DNA of 64,000 bases. It comes from an uncultured Lachnospiraceae bacterium. GTDB taxonomy: Bacteria > Bacillota > Clostridia > Lachnospirales > Lachnospiraceae. Shown here piece by piece: positions 35,394 through 44,374 of the stretch. Position 1 is the first letter of the stretch. Each line of letters starts with the position of its first letter. Below the pieces are notes generated by a model. The model searched no databases. It had not been told where the DNA came from and saw only the letters and a program-made list of their open reading frames with translations. The position numbers were made by a program, and so were the translations under genes. The stretch covers positions 124,001-188,000 of the forward strand of contig CAJUAO010000001.1 in NCBI GenBank assembly GCA_910584685.1, read 5' to 3'.

Positions 35394-38065
35394 TATATTA
35401 CTCCTCGTTTAAAATGTCCCCTTGTATAATCTGTTTTTGCGCTGCCGGCTTCTTCACCCTTCAAGGCCGCCTCAAGCCTGTCTAAAATATCCTTTGTCTC
35501 CTTTTCCTTTTCCATTGTGAACCGTATTGATAAATGATTTATATTCATATTCAACAGGTCTTGCAAATCATTTCCAAGGTAAAGAGACACACTGTTATAA
35601 ATACTGTTGTAGCAATATCTGCAATTTGTGGCTACATGCATATAATTATTCATTCTGTCCTTAAGACAGTATTTATACTCCGTCCTTTTGTCACATATAT
35701 TCATAGTCTTTTTTATGCAGCCTGCGGTAAACATAACAGGAATATATCCGTATATCTCCATTCTGACAGGGCTTAATACTTCCCCGGCTTCATTTTTTGT
35801 TTTATCCTTTGTATTTATTTCCCTTAGCATAGAATATATTTCCTTTTGATTAAGCTCATACGGAATGGTTGGCGTTATAATATTCTGATACCTTTCTGAA
35901 AGCTCTTTCGCATATTCAAAGCTTTTTTCATTAAACATATAAACATTTGTATCAAGAATAAAGCGCTTTTTTATATTCCTTTCACAAATGAAAATATCAT
36001 TTAAAAGCTCTGAAAAGAAAAAATACTCCTCATAATTTCTTGCAATAAATCCGTCAATATCATTAATTGTTTCTACAAAAAAATCAATATTTTCTTTGAA
36101 GTCAGATATTGCCCTTTCCCTGCAAATATAAGGAAGCGCAAGGTATATTTTCTTTTTTCTTTCTTTTAAAATATGAATTATATCCTGCATTTCTTTGTAT
36201 GAAAACATACTTAGCTCCAAGCCAACGATATCTATAAAATCTCTGCTTAATACCTGTGACAGCTGGGTCCTGTCTGATACAATACATTCTATAACAGCTT
36301 TTTTGGCAGCCCTATTGACAGTTTTGTCAGCGCTATTGGCAATTTTTTTATTATTGTTATTGACAGCTTCTTCTTTTGGCTTATGCATAATGGCGTCAGC
36401 CTGATTATTGTCCGGCTTTCTTTTGTATCTGCTTAACACTTTATCCTTAAGCCTGTCAAGACACTGCCTTCTAAGCTCATTCAATGATGATACAGGCACA
36501 AATAAACCTTCATCAAGCTCAATATCTATTTTGTCAAAATAAAATTCGGTAGCTCCTGTCTTTTTTAGGCGTTTTTCTATATCTGCCACATTTGCCGGAT
36601 TATCTAAGGCCTCCTGTGGTACCGGGCCATATACGCATACCTCTGTTTTGTCTTTTCTTTTGCATATACCGGCTGTATCATTGGATACATCTTCATAAGG
36701 AGGACTCCCTTTTTGCCATATGCTGTCAGGTATAGTCATATAAGCCGAAAGCTCCATATTTTTCCCTGCTTTTATGCGGCATGTGCCATATATGGGAATA
36801 TTGTCATTTTTTTCTATTATATTCTTTTCTATGGCTGAAATAAGCTTATTATTTCTTGTTCTAAAAACACCGTCCTCATATAATTCATTAAAATTATTAA
36901 ATCCTTTTATATAATTTTTTATGGTAATTTCAGTGTTTGCCTTTATATTGCCATGCTTTATTTCAGCGCTGCCTTTGCCCTGCTTTTTTAAATTTATCTC
37001 AAGAATATCCTGCTCATCTATGTCCTTTAACGCCCTTATTCTAATGGTATCTGGCGTTACTGACAGTATTCTTCCTACCTTAAGCCCATAATGACCGGGC
37101 TTATATAGAGACATTATTTCCCTGCCGTTTTGTCTGTTATAAAATCCTTCAGTAAAGCCTCCCCTGTTATATATATCCTTAAGCTCATCTATTGCGGCTT
37201 TATCCGGTTTATATGTATCACCTGACTTTAAAATGTCTATATAGCTTCTGTATGCTGAAACAACGCCTGCCACATACTCCGGCTTTTTCATTCTTCCTTC
37301 TATCTTAAGGGAATATACTCCTGCCTTTAATATATCAGGTAAAATATCAAGGGTACACATATCCTTGGGGCTTAACAGATATTTTTCCGTTTTGCCGCTT
37401 ATCCTCCTTAAGGCTTTGCCGTTTATTTCGTAAAGCTCATAGGGAAGTCTGCACGGCTGGGCGCATCTTCCTCTGTTTCCGCTTCTTCCTCCTATAAGAC
37501 TGCTGAAAATACACTGACCTGAATAGCTGTAGCACAATGCTCCATGTATAAAGCTTTCTATCTCAAGACCTGTAGTTTCATATATATGCCTTATTTCATC
37601 ATACGACAGTTCTCTTGCCGTAACTATCCTTGTTACGCCAAGCTCCTTTAATTCTTTTGCAAAATGTACGCCTGTGACAGTCATCTGGGTACTGGCATGA
37701 ATGGGAAGGCCGGGGAAGGTTTTCCGTATTTCCTTTAAAACTCCAATATCCTGAACTATTACCCCGTCAAGTCCCTCATTATATAATGGTTTTAAATATG
37801 CTATAAGCTGCGTATTAAGCTCATATGACTTTAAAAGGGTATTAACGGTAAGATACAGCTTTTTTCCTCTTAAATGTGCATAATCTATGGCTCGTATAAG
37901 CTCCTCCTCATCAAAATTGTCAGCGTAAGCCCTTGCTCCAAACATACCTCCGCCTAAATACACAGCGTCAGCGCCACTGTTAAATGCGGCTTTCATACAT
38001 TGATAGGAGCCGGCCGGCGCCAAAAGCTCACAGTCTGTATAATGTTTTTTTATCTGGTCTCTCAT
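35393..38065 (-). CDS. U32-family protein with DUF3656-type extension
   Basis: An 890-residue protein. The N-terminal half carries the U32 pattern: LLAPAGSYQCMKAAFNSGADAVYLGG, read in parts, VIVQDIGVL, HASTQMTV, and the cysteine block GNRGRCAQPCRLPYEL with upstream C in FIHGALCYSYSGQC, expected to hold an iron-sulfur cluster. The extended C-terminal half ends with a second cysteine group (CKK, CDK, CLK, CRYCYN). Characterised relatives are RNA hydroxylases (RlhA, TrhP) rather than peptidases, so rRNA or tRNA modification is more likely than proteolysis. It sits between zapA and the SEDS gene with 1-4 base gaps. Confidence 0.9.
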   Translation of the reverse strand: MRDQIKKHYTDCELLAPAGSYQCMKAAFNSGADAVYLGGGMFGARAYADNFDEEELIRAIDYAHLRGKKLYLTVNTLLKSYELNTQLIAYLKPLYNEGLDGVIVQDIGVLKEIRKTFPGLPIHASTQMTVTGVHFAKELKELGVTRIVTARELSYDEIRHIYETTGLEIESFIHGALCYSYSGQCIFSSLIGGRSGNRGRCAQPCRLPYELYEINGKALRRISGKTEKYLLSPKDMCTLDILPDILKAGVYSLKIEGRMKKPEYVAGVVSAYRSYIDILKSGDTYKPDKAAIDELKDIYNRGGFTEGFYNRQNGREIMSLYKPGHYGLKVGRILSVTPDTIRIRALKDIDEQDILEINLKKQGKGSAEIKHGNIKANTEITIKNYIKGFNNFNELYEDGVFRTRNNKLISAIEKNIIEKNDNIPIYGTCRIKAGKNMELSAYMTIPDSIWQKGSPPYEDVSNDTAGICKRKDKTEVCVYGPVPQEALDNPANVADIEKRLKKTGATEFYFDKIDIELDEGLFVPVSSLNELRRQCLDRLKDKVLSRYKRKPDNNQADAIMHKPKEEAVNNNNKKIANSADKTVNRAAKKAVIECIVSDRTQLSQVLSRDFIDIVGLELSMFSYKEMQDIIHILKERKKKIYLALPYICRERAISDFKENIDFFVETINDIDGFIARNYEEYFFFSELLNDIFICERNIKKRFILDTNVYMFNEKSFEYAKELSERYQNIITPTIPYELNQKEIYSMLREINTKDKTKNEAGEVLSPVRMEIYGYIPVMFTAGCIKKTMNICDKRTEYKYCLKDRMNNYMHVATNCRYCYNSIYNSVSLYLGNDLQDLLNMNINHLSIRFTMEKEKETKDILDRLEAALKGEEAGSAKTDYTRGHFKRGVI

Positions 38066-38068
38066 AAT

Positions 38069-38536
38069 TTATTCATTCACAATGCCAGCAGAAGAACTGT
38101 TATTTGAGGAGGCTTTTTTTCTTGAGGAGCTCTTACTCTTTTCTGCAAGCTCCGTCTCAAGTCTTATAATAGTTTTTTCAAGCTCATTTATCTTTTCCTT
38201 TAAAGAATCTGCTTCTTTTTCCAGAGTTTCATTTTTTATTACAGCGGCTATAAGCTCATGCTTTGTGTCATAAAGCTGCTTATCCTTAGACTCTAAATCA
38301 TTGTCAATGGAATCCGCCTGTTTTTTTGCCTTAAAGTAATCGTCAGCTATGTTTAATTCAAGTAATGTCCGCTGAACATCAACGCTTTGTCTTTTGTATC
38401 CCTCATCCTGCTTGAAAACGGTTATTTTATTATTTATATAAGATGCAACCTTCTGCAAATACTCCTCGCTTTCATAGCCGCTGAGGGTATATATTTTTCC
38501 GTTTATAATAACCTCTGTATCGTTCTTTGCTGCCAT
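38069..38536 (-). CDS. zapA: Cell division protein ZapA
   Basis: A small FtsZ-ring stabiliser. The N-terminal ZapA domain is clear (EVIINGKIYTLSGYESEEYL, read in parts, then VASYINNKI), followed by a long coiled coil with heptads from about residue 60 to 130 and a serine/lysine-rich tail. It is longer than E. coli ZapA because of this coil, as in other Clostridia. I prefer the second ATG (38536, MAAKNDTEV) by family resemblance; ribosome spacing does not decide. First gene of the zapA-U32-SEDS-PBP operon, preceded by a repeated promoter cassette. Confidence 0.9.
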   Translation of the reverse strand: MAAKNDTEVIINGKIYTLSGYESEEYLQKVASYINNKITVFKQDEGYKRQSVDVQRTLLELNIADDYFKAKKQADSIDNDLESKDKQLYDTKHELIAAVIKNETLEKEADSLKEKINELEKTIIRLETELAEKSKSSSRKKASSNNSSSAGIVNE

Positions 38537-38556
38537 ATCCTTATCCATCCTTTTTT

Positions 38557-38686
38557 TGTATAATTAGGAAATCCTTCATGCAATCAACAAGTTTGGCTAA
38601 GTCTTATTTTTAGACTTTCTGAACTTGCAAGTGTCGGCTTCACAAAGAACTTAAGCTCTTTGTGCTTAAGCTCTTGACACTTTTTA
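38557..38686. repeat. Intergenic hairpin cassette, copy 2 (before zapA)
   Basis: Second copy of the element found before polA. The stems CAAGTT/AACTTG, AAGTCT/AGACTT, AAGTGTC/GACACTT and CACAAAGA/TCTTTGTG are all complete here. A minus-strand promoter is suggested at its left end: TTGATT (complement of 38582-38587) and TATACA or TTATAC 18-19 bases away at 38557-38563. It separates the ruvB stop from zapA and may also terminate ruvAB transcription. Confidence 0.75.
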
Positions 38687-38760
38687 TAATACTACGTGCA
38701 TTAACAGTTATGTACTTTAAAACTATTACATAATAACACAAATGTCTTATTTTCACAACA

Positions 38761-39753
38761 TTAATTTACCCTTACTCCCATATGGGAATATGCCAGCTCA
38801 GTAACCACCCTGCCTCTTGGAGTTCTGTTTATAAAGCCGTTTTTTATAAGATAGGGCTCGTATACATCCTCTATGGTTCCTGAATCCTCACCTATGGCAG
38901 CCGCAAGCGTGTCAAGCCCCACCGGTCCTCCGCCAAATTTATTAATAATGGTTTCTAATATGCTTCTGTCTCCATTGTCAAGACCATACTTATCCACATC
39001 AAGAGTATCGAGAGAATAATCAGCAACCTCTTTTGTAATTTTACCGTCGTATATGACCTGCGCAAAATCCCTTACTCTCTTTAAAAGCCTGTTTGCAAGC
39101 CTTGGAGTTCCTCTTGAGCGTCTGGCAATTTCTACTGCGCCATCCCTGTCAATATCTACTCCTAAAACCCCTGCCGAACGTATAATAATGCTCTTAAGCT
39201 CCTCAACGCTGTAAAACTCCAGCTTATTTATAACTCCAAAGCGGTCTCTTAAGGGAGCTGTTAGAAGTCCTGCCCTTGTAGTGGCTCCTACAAGCGTAAA
39301 CCTTGGCAGCTCAAGCCTTATGGAGCGTGCCGAGGCTCCCTTGCCCAGCATAATATCTATGGCGTAATCCTCCATAGCAGGGTATAATACCTCCTCTACC
39401 TGTCTGTTGAGCCTGTGTATCTCATCTATGAAAAGAACATCATTTTCCTTAAGATTATTAAGTATTGCTGCCATTTCCCCCGGCCTTTCTATGGCCGGAC
39501 CACTTGTAATTTTTATGTTTACACCCATCTCATTTGCAATAATACATGCCAATGTGGTTTTTCCAAGTCCCGGAGGCCCGTAAAAAAGTATATGGTCCAA
39601 TGGCTCATTTCTGCTTTTTGCAGCCTCTATGTATATTTTTAGATTATTTTTTGCCTTCTCCTGACCTATATACTCACTAAAACCGTCAGGTCTAAGAGAG
39701 TTTTCCATAAGTACATCATTTGATGAAAGCTCTGTATTTATAAGTCTGTCCAT
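38761..39753 (-). CDS. ruvB: Holliday junction helicase RuvB
   Basis: Hexameric AAA+ motor that drives branch migration with RuvA. Walker A is GPPGLGKTT at residues 59-67, Walker B DVLFIDEIHRL, sensor 1 GATTRAG, arginine finger region RDRFG, and the C-terminal winged helix with RTPRGRV. Length, 330 residues, is normal. AGAGGAA precedes the ATG. It follows ruvA by 16 bases; no ruvC is present, and recU in the same window would supply resolution as usual in Firmicutes. Confidence 0.97.
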   Translation of the reverse strand: MDRLINTELSSNDVLMENSLRPDGFSEYIGQEKAKNNLKIYIEAAKSRNEPLDHILFYGPPGLGKTTLACIIANEMGVNIKITSGPAIERPGEMAAILNNLKENDVLFIDEIHRLNRQVEEVLYPAMEDYAIDIMLGKGASARSIRLELPRFTLVGATTRAGLLTAPLRDRFGVINKLEFYSVEELKSIIIRSAGVLGVDIDRDGAVEIARRSRGTPRLANRLLKRVRDFAQVIYDGKITKEVADYSLDTLDVDKYGLDNGDRSILETIINKFGGGPVGLDTLAAAIGEDSGTIEDVYEPYLIKNGFINRTPRGRVVTELAYSHMGVRVN

Positions 39754-39769
39754 TATAATGTTCCTCTTT

Positions 39770-40375
39770 TTATATCATCTTTTTTAATGCCTCTTTTATA
39801 AGCAGCTCCACTGTTTCTATATTTTCAGGCGTACATTGTCTTATTGCCCTTAGCGCCTCTGTTTGTCCATAGCCTAATGAAGTAAGCGCCATGACAGCCT
39901 CGTTTACTATGGCGCTGTTCGATGAAGCGTCAGAGCCTGTATCTTCTATGCTTACAGTTCCCATAAAATCTGCAGCCTTAAGCTTATCCTTTAACTCTAT
40001 AATAACCTTCTGGGCCGTCTTTGCTCCTATTCCCGGAGCTGATGATATAGTCTTACTGTCTCCTGACATAATGGCAAATCTAAGGTCAGATGACGGCAAT
40101 GCTCCAAGCAGCCCCATGGCGCCCTTTGGCCCGATGCCGCTTACCGTAATTAACAGCTTAAAAAGCTCCAAATCCTCCTTTGTCAGAAAACCAAACAATG
40201 TAAAGGCATCCTCCTTTACATTTAAATATGTATAAAGCTTTACTTCTTTTCCTGTACAGCCTATAGCCGACATAACGCCTGATGGTACATACACGTTATA
40301 GCCTATGTTATTAGCTTCTATCACCACCCTGTCGGCAGTCATGTCCTCTATTTTGCCTTTTATATATGCGTACAT
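39770..40375 (-). CDS. ruvA: Holliday junction protein RuvA
   Basis: Junction-binding partner of RuvB, 201 residues. The N-terminal OB fold (MYAYIKGKIEDM), two helix-hairpin-helix motifs (TVSGIGPKGAMGLL and SSAPGIGAKTAQKVI) and the C-terminal RuvB-contact domain (AVMALTSLGYGQTEALRAI) are all present. AGAGG precedes the ATG. It leads the ruvAB unit and is divergent from the purine permease gene across about 200 bases. Confidence 0.97.
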   Translation of the reverse strand: MYAYIKGKIEDMTADRVVIEANNIGYNVYVPSGVMSAIGCTGKEVKLYTYLNVKEDAFTLFGFLTKEDLELFKLLITVSGIGPKGAMGLLGALPSSDLRFAIMSGDSKTISSAPGIGAKTAQKVIIELKDKLKAADFMGTVSIEDTGSDASSNSAIVNEAVMALTSLGYGQTEALRAIRQCTPENIETVELLIKEALKKMI

Positions 40376-40500
40376 AATTTACCTCTTAATTTTTTATTTT
40401 CTATCAGAAAAATCCTCCTGTGTTAGCTTTTTATGTATTTTATCACATATTGTTGTCGAACGCAAGTTCTTATTATTATTTATTAATTTATAAATTATCA

Positions 40501-40529
40501 TTTACAATATTTTAAAAAAATGGTATATT
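40501..40529 (+). promoter_or_regulatory. Promoter for the purine permease gene
   Basis: TTTACA at 40501-40506, 17-base spacer, TATATT at 40524-40529, about 50 bases before the start codon. I see no purine riboswitch in the short leader. Confidence 0.7.
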
Positions 40530-40583
40530 TCCTATGTAAAATATCTTTATTATAAGAATTTATATTACAAGGAGGAAATGAAA

Positions 40584-41936
40584 ATGTTTGAAAAGCTCTT
40601 TAAACTAAAGGAAAATAGCACAAGCATTAAAACGGAGGTTTTAGCCGGTGTTACTACCTTTATGACAATGGCGTACATTTTAGCGGTAAATCCTAATATT
40701 TTATCACAATCCGGCATGGATAAAACCGCTGTTCTTGTGGCTACTGCCATTGCCTCATTTATTGGCTCTATGTGTATGGCATTTATGGCAAATTATCCCT
40801 TTGCACTCGCACCAGGAATGGGACTTAATGCATATTTTACCTATACCGTATGCATGCAGTACGGAGTACCATGGAAGACTGCCCTATTTGCGGTATTTAT
40901 TGAAGGCGTAATATTTATTATACTTTCGCTTACAAATGTAAGAGAGGCAATTTTTAACGCAATTCCCGCTACCCTTAAGCTTGCGGTAAGCGGCGGTATA
41001 GGCTTGTTTATCGCATTTATTGGTTTTCAGGATGCAGGGCTTATCGTAGCAAACGACAGCACCCTTGTTACATATGTGGATTTCAGCAAGGATTTCTTTA
41101 ATTCCGGCATGGCTGCAATATTTGCAATAGCCGGCGTTCTTATTACCGGTATTCTTATAGTAAAAAAGATACGTGGCGGCATACTTTTCGGTATTCTTAT
41201 AACATGGATTTTAGCAATGATTTTTGAGGCTGTAGGAATATTTGAGCCGGCTGTCTCTACTATTCCAACCAAATTTTTCAGCTTTGATATTACATCTATA
41301 GGTAAAACCTTTGGACAATGCTTTATTGTGGACTTTGACGCCACATCAATATTCAACTTTATTGTAATTATATTTTCATTTTTGTTTGTTGATTTGTTTG
41401 ACACTCTTGGCACACTTATTGGTGTTTCAACAAAAGCGGACATGCTTGATGAAAACGGCAGACTTCCACGCATAAAGGGAGCCCTGCTTGCAGATTCTAT
41501 TGCAACCTGTGCCGGTGCAGTAGTAGGTACTTCTACCACTACCACATACGTTGAAAGCGCATCCGGAGTTACAGAAGGAGGAAGAACAGGTCTTACCTCG
41601 GCTACGACAGGCATGCTTTTCCTGCTTGCAATTTTCCTTTCTCCATTGTTTGGCTCAATTCCTACGTTTGCCATTGCCCCTGCTCTTATTGTCGTAGGCT
41701 TTTATATGATTGCCAACGTTGTAAAAATTAATTTTGAGGATGCCGGCGAAGGAATACCTGCATTTCTTACAATAGCAGCAATGCCGCTTGCATATAGTAT
41801 TTCGGAGGGCATTGCCATTGGCGTTATTTCTTACACACTCATAAATCTGTTTACAGGCAAGGCTAAGGAAAAAAAGCTTGGCGTACTTATGTATATTCTG
41901 ACGGTATTGTTTATTGCAAAGTATATATTCCTGTAG
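40584..41936 (+). CDS. Purine permease, NCS2/AzgA type
   Basis: A 450-residue transporter with about twelve to fourteen hydrophobic segments, of the AzgA/PbuG-PbuO group that imports hypoxanthine, guanine or adenine with protons. Family marks are TTFMTMAYILAVNP, NYPFALAPGMGLNAYF, LLFVDLFDTLGTLIG-type FSFLFVDLFDTLGTL, and ESASGVTEGGRTGLTS. Two in-frame ATGs compete: the first is only two bases from GGAGG, the second at 40584 is eight bases away and is preferred. It is monocistronic, with promoter and terminator of its own. Confidence 0.93.
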   Translation: MFEKLFKLKENSTSIKTEVLAGVTTFMTMAYILAVNPNILSQSGMDKTAVLVATAIASFIGSMCMAFMANYPFALAPGMGLNAYFTYTVCMQYGVPWKTALFAVFIEGVIFIILSLTNVREAIFNAIPATLKLAVSGGIGLFIAFIGFQDAGLIVANDSTLVTYVDFSKDFFNSGMAAIFAIAGVLITGILIVKKIRGGILFGILITWILAMIFEAVGIFEPAVSTIPTKFFSFDITSIGKTFGQCFIVDFDATSIFNFIVIIFSFLFVDLFDTLGTLIGVSTKADMLDENGRLPRIKGALLADSIATCAGAVVGTSTTTTYVESASGVTEGGRTGLTSATTGMLFLLAIFLSPLFGSIPTFAIAPALIVVGFYMIANVVKINFEDAGEGIPAFLTIAAMPLAYSISEGIAIGVISYTLINLFTGKAKEKKLGVLMYILTVLFIAKYIFL

Positions 41937-41947
41937 TTTCTATAAAT

Positions 41948-41974
41948 AAAAAAGCCGGTTTAACCGGCTTTTTT
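41948..41974 (+). terminator. Terminator after the purine permease gene
   Basis: A perfect AAAAAAGCCGGTT/AACCGGCTTTTTT stem ends in a T-run 11 bases after the stop; it can also work on the other strand. Confidence 0.9.
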
Positions 41975-41993
41975 ATATAGACTTCATCTAAGT

Positions 41994-42050
41994 TTCAGCT
42001 TAAGTACAAGGAACTTAAATTCTTTGTGCTTAAGCTCTTAAGACTTTTTT
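41994..42050 (+). repeat. Partial relative of the polA/zapA hairpin cassette
   Basis: Contains CTTTGTGCTTAAGCTCTT followed by GACTTTTTT, matching the right part of the 38.6-kb copy. It folds as CTTAAG...CTTAAG with an ACAAGGAA/TTCTTTGT inner stem and a T-run, and lies at the 3' side of the coiled-coil gene. Confidence 0.55.
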
Positions 42051-42504
42051 ATGCTGTATGCTTTGTCGTATCAGATTTATGCTTATCAAGAATAGCATGC
42101 ACTCTCTCAACCTCATCAAGGATAAGATATTCGCTTTTGCGAATCTCATTTCTAAGAACATGCTCTGTCTGCTTTGTTTGCAGTTCTAAATTGTCAATAC
42201 GACGGTTTAATTCTAAAGTCTCCTGCTTTAGTGATGTTACATCCTCCCTTAAAGTTGATACATCCTCCTTTAATGATGATACATCTTCTTTTAATGCACC
42301 AGTTTCCTGCTTTAAGGTCGATACATCCTCCTTTAATATTGATACATCTTCCCTTAATGCACTGGTTTCCTGCTTTAAGGTCGATACATCCTCCTTTAAT
42401 GATGATACATCCTCCTTTAACACCGATATATCATCTTTTACCGGTTGTAATTCAGTTTGCAAAAGACCTTTAATTGCCTGTAAATCCTCACCTGTCAATG
42501 CCAT
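42049..42504 (-). CDS. Heptad-repeat coiled-coil protein
   Basis: A 151-residue protein that is almost entirely a predicted coiled coil. Residues about 20-100 are built of seven-residue units of the type LKEDVSS, arranged in longer 21-residue blocks (LKQETSA-LREDVSI-LKEDVST). The matching DNA shows 21-bp and 63-bp periodicity between 42230 and 42440. No membrane segment or catalytic motif. GGGAGG precedes the ATG. Function unknown; it sits between the purine permease and proS. Repeat number may vary between strains. Confidence 0.8.
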   Translation of the reverse strand: MALTGEDLQAIKGLLQTELQPVKDDISVLKEDVSSLKEDVSTLKQETSALREDVSILKEDVSTLKQETGALKEDVSSLKEDVSTLREDVTSLKQETLELNRRIDNLELQTKQTEHVLRNEIRKSEYLILDEVERVHAILDKHKSDTTKHTA

Positions 42505-42532
42505 ATGTATAACCTCCCTATATTATATAACC

Positions 42533-44242
42533 TTACATAAGCTTTAAAATAAGCTCCTTAACCTTATCTGCAACCTTATCTATAGCTACCTTTTCCTGAA
42601 CTGACTTGTCCCTTGTGACAAGCTCTGCAACAGACTCCTCCATATTACGTGGACTTATGATTACCCTTACTGGTACGCCAAGAAGGTCTGCGTCGGAAAA
42701 CATTACTCCCGGTCTTACCTTTCTGTCATCATATATTACCTCTATACCTCTGCTTTGAAGCTCTTCATAAAGCCTGTCTGCACATTCCTTTGCGGCGGAA
42801 TCATCTGAACGCAGACAGCATAGATGTACCTGCCATGGAGCGATTGCCATAGGCCATACAGGTCCGTATTCATCATGATGAGCCTCACACACTGACGCTG
42901 CAAGCCGTCCCACACCTATTCCATAACAGCCCATAACAGGGTACTGCGCCTTTCCTTCCTTGTCAAGATATGTCATATTCATTGATTTTGTATATTTCGT
43001 TCCAAGCTGGAATATATTTCCAACCTCAATACCTCTTGATATTGATATGGTCTTTTTTTTGCAGCATGGACAAATGCCTCCGTCAAAAAGCTTTGCAAAA
43101 TCACCAAAGACTGCATTCTTAACATCTCTTTTCACAGACATTCCCGTATAATGATAATCTGCTTCATTAGCTCCGCATATAATATTATCGGCTTCTTTAA
43201 GGGAATTATCAATAAGCACTTTAGCCTTTCCTTTAAAGTTTACAGGTCCGATAAAGCCTGCCGCTATGTCACAGTCATCTGTAATAACAGCAGGATGAAT
43301 ATTGTCTCCAATAAAGTTTTTAACCTTTGTCTCATTTACGTCAAGGTCTCCCCTTATAAAAATAACAATATACTCATCATCACTGTTTTTCTGATATACA
43401 ACAGCCTTACATGATTTATCTGCCGGCTCCTTTAAAAATGCGCAGACCTCCTCTATTGTCTTCATGTCTGGCGTATGTACCTTTGTAAGAGGCTCTGTCT
43501 GTCCGTTTTCCATTTTTTCCGTTATACATTCGGCAGCCTCTAAGTTTGCCTTATAACCACATTCACCGCATATGGCAATAGAATCCTCTCCTATATCCGT
43601 AAGAAGCATATATTCATGTGAAAGATTTCCTCCCATCATTCCCGAATCAGAAGCTACTGCCACCACCTCCGGCACGCCGGCTCTGGCAAATATACGGTTA
43701 TAAGCATCATAGCACTTCTGATAATATTCCTCCAAATCCTCCTGTGAGGTGTGGAAGGAATAGGCATCCTTCATTGTAAATTCCCGGACTCTTATAAGAC
43801 CTGCCCGCGGTCTTGCCTCGTCGCGGAATTTCGTCTGTATCTGATATATCATAAAAGGATATTTTGTATAGCTGTTGGCGTATTCACGTACAAGGTGAAC
43901 TGCCGCCTCCTCATGTGTCATTCCTAGAATCATACGGGAATTATTTCTGTCAGTAAATCTTAAAAGCTCGCTTCCAACAGACTCATATCTTCCCGATTCA
44001 TCCCAAAGAGCAGCCGGAAGCACTACAGGAAACAATACCTCCTGTCCGTCTATTGCATCCATTTCCTCTCTTATTATTTTTTCAATTTTCATGCACACTC
44101 TTTTAAGGGGAGTATATTGTGAAAAAATACCATTAGCAACGGGCTTTATATAACCGCCTCTAACCATAAGCCCATGACTGTCTACAACACAGTCAGCAGG
44201 TTTTTCCTTAAATCTTTCTCCTACAAGCCTTTCAAGCTTCAT
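42533..44242 (-). CDS. proS: Prolyl-tRNA synthetase
   Basis: Bacterial-type class II synthetase of 569 residues. Motif 2 is RDEARPRAGLIRVREFTMKD, in two parts, motif 3 GCYGIGVGRL, with TEEAA-type GMTHEEAAVHL binding the substrate. The editing insertion domain (about 225-395) is present, containing PADKSCKAVVYQ and SGMMGGNLSHEY before it. The C-terminal anticodon-binding domain covers the last 100 residues. GGGAGG precedes the ATG. Own promoter at 44297-44325; the short leader shows no T-box. Confidence 0.97.
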   Translation of the reverse strand: MKLERLVGERFKEKPADCVVDSHGLMVRGGYIKPVANGIFSQYTPLKRVCMKIEKIIREEMDAIDGQEVLFPVVLPAALWDESGRYESVGSELLRFTDRNNSRMILGMTHEEAAVHLVREYANSYTKYPFMIYQIQTKFRDEARPRAGLIRVREFTMKDAYSFHTSQEDLEEYYQKCYDAYNRIFARAGVPEVVAVASDSGMMGGNLSHEYMLLTDIGEDSIAICGECGYKANLEAAECITEKMENGQTEPLTKVHTPDMKTIEEVCAFLKEPADKSCKAVVYQKNSDDEYIVIFIRGDLDVNETKVKNFIGDNIHPAVITDDCDIAAGFIGPVNFKGKAKVLIDNSLKEADNIICGANEADYHYTGMSVKRDVKNAVFGDFAKLFDGGICPCCKKKTISISRGIEVGNIFQLGTKYTKSMNMTYLDKEGKAQYPVMGCYGIGVGRLAASVCEAHHDEYGPVWPMAIAPWQVHLCCLRSDDSAAKECADRLYEELQSRGIEVIYDDRKVRPGVMFSDADLLGVPVRVIISPRNMEESVAELVTRDKSVQEKVAIDKVADKVKELILKLM

Positions 44243-44296
44243 ATTGATTTTCCTCCCTTTTTATGTTTTTGTATATATGTTTTGACACGTTAAAGT

Positions 44297-44325
44297 ATTT
44301 TAACATTTTGATAAATGGGTGTCAA
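44297..44325 (-). promoter_or_regulatory. proS promoter
   Basis: TTGACA (complement of 44320-44325), 17-base spacer, TAAAAT (complement of 44297-44302), about 50 bases before the proS start. Confidence 0.8.
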
Positions 44326-44374
44326 TCGTATTAGGAAAAAAATGTGATGAATAAAAAGGAGTTTCCGTAAATTA

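Noticed and set aside
40376..40577. Possible purine riboswitch before the permease gene
   Set aside because: The leader from the promoter to the start is only about 50 bases and lacks the conserved loop sequences and helices of the purine riboswitch.
44243..44296. Possible T-box before proS
   Set aside because: The leader is about 50 bases, with no T-box sequence, specifier loop or antiterminator.
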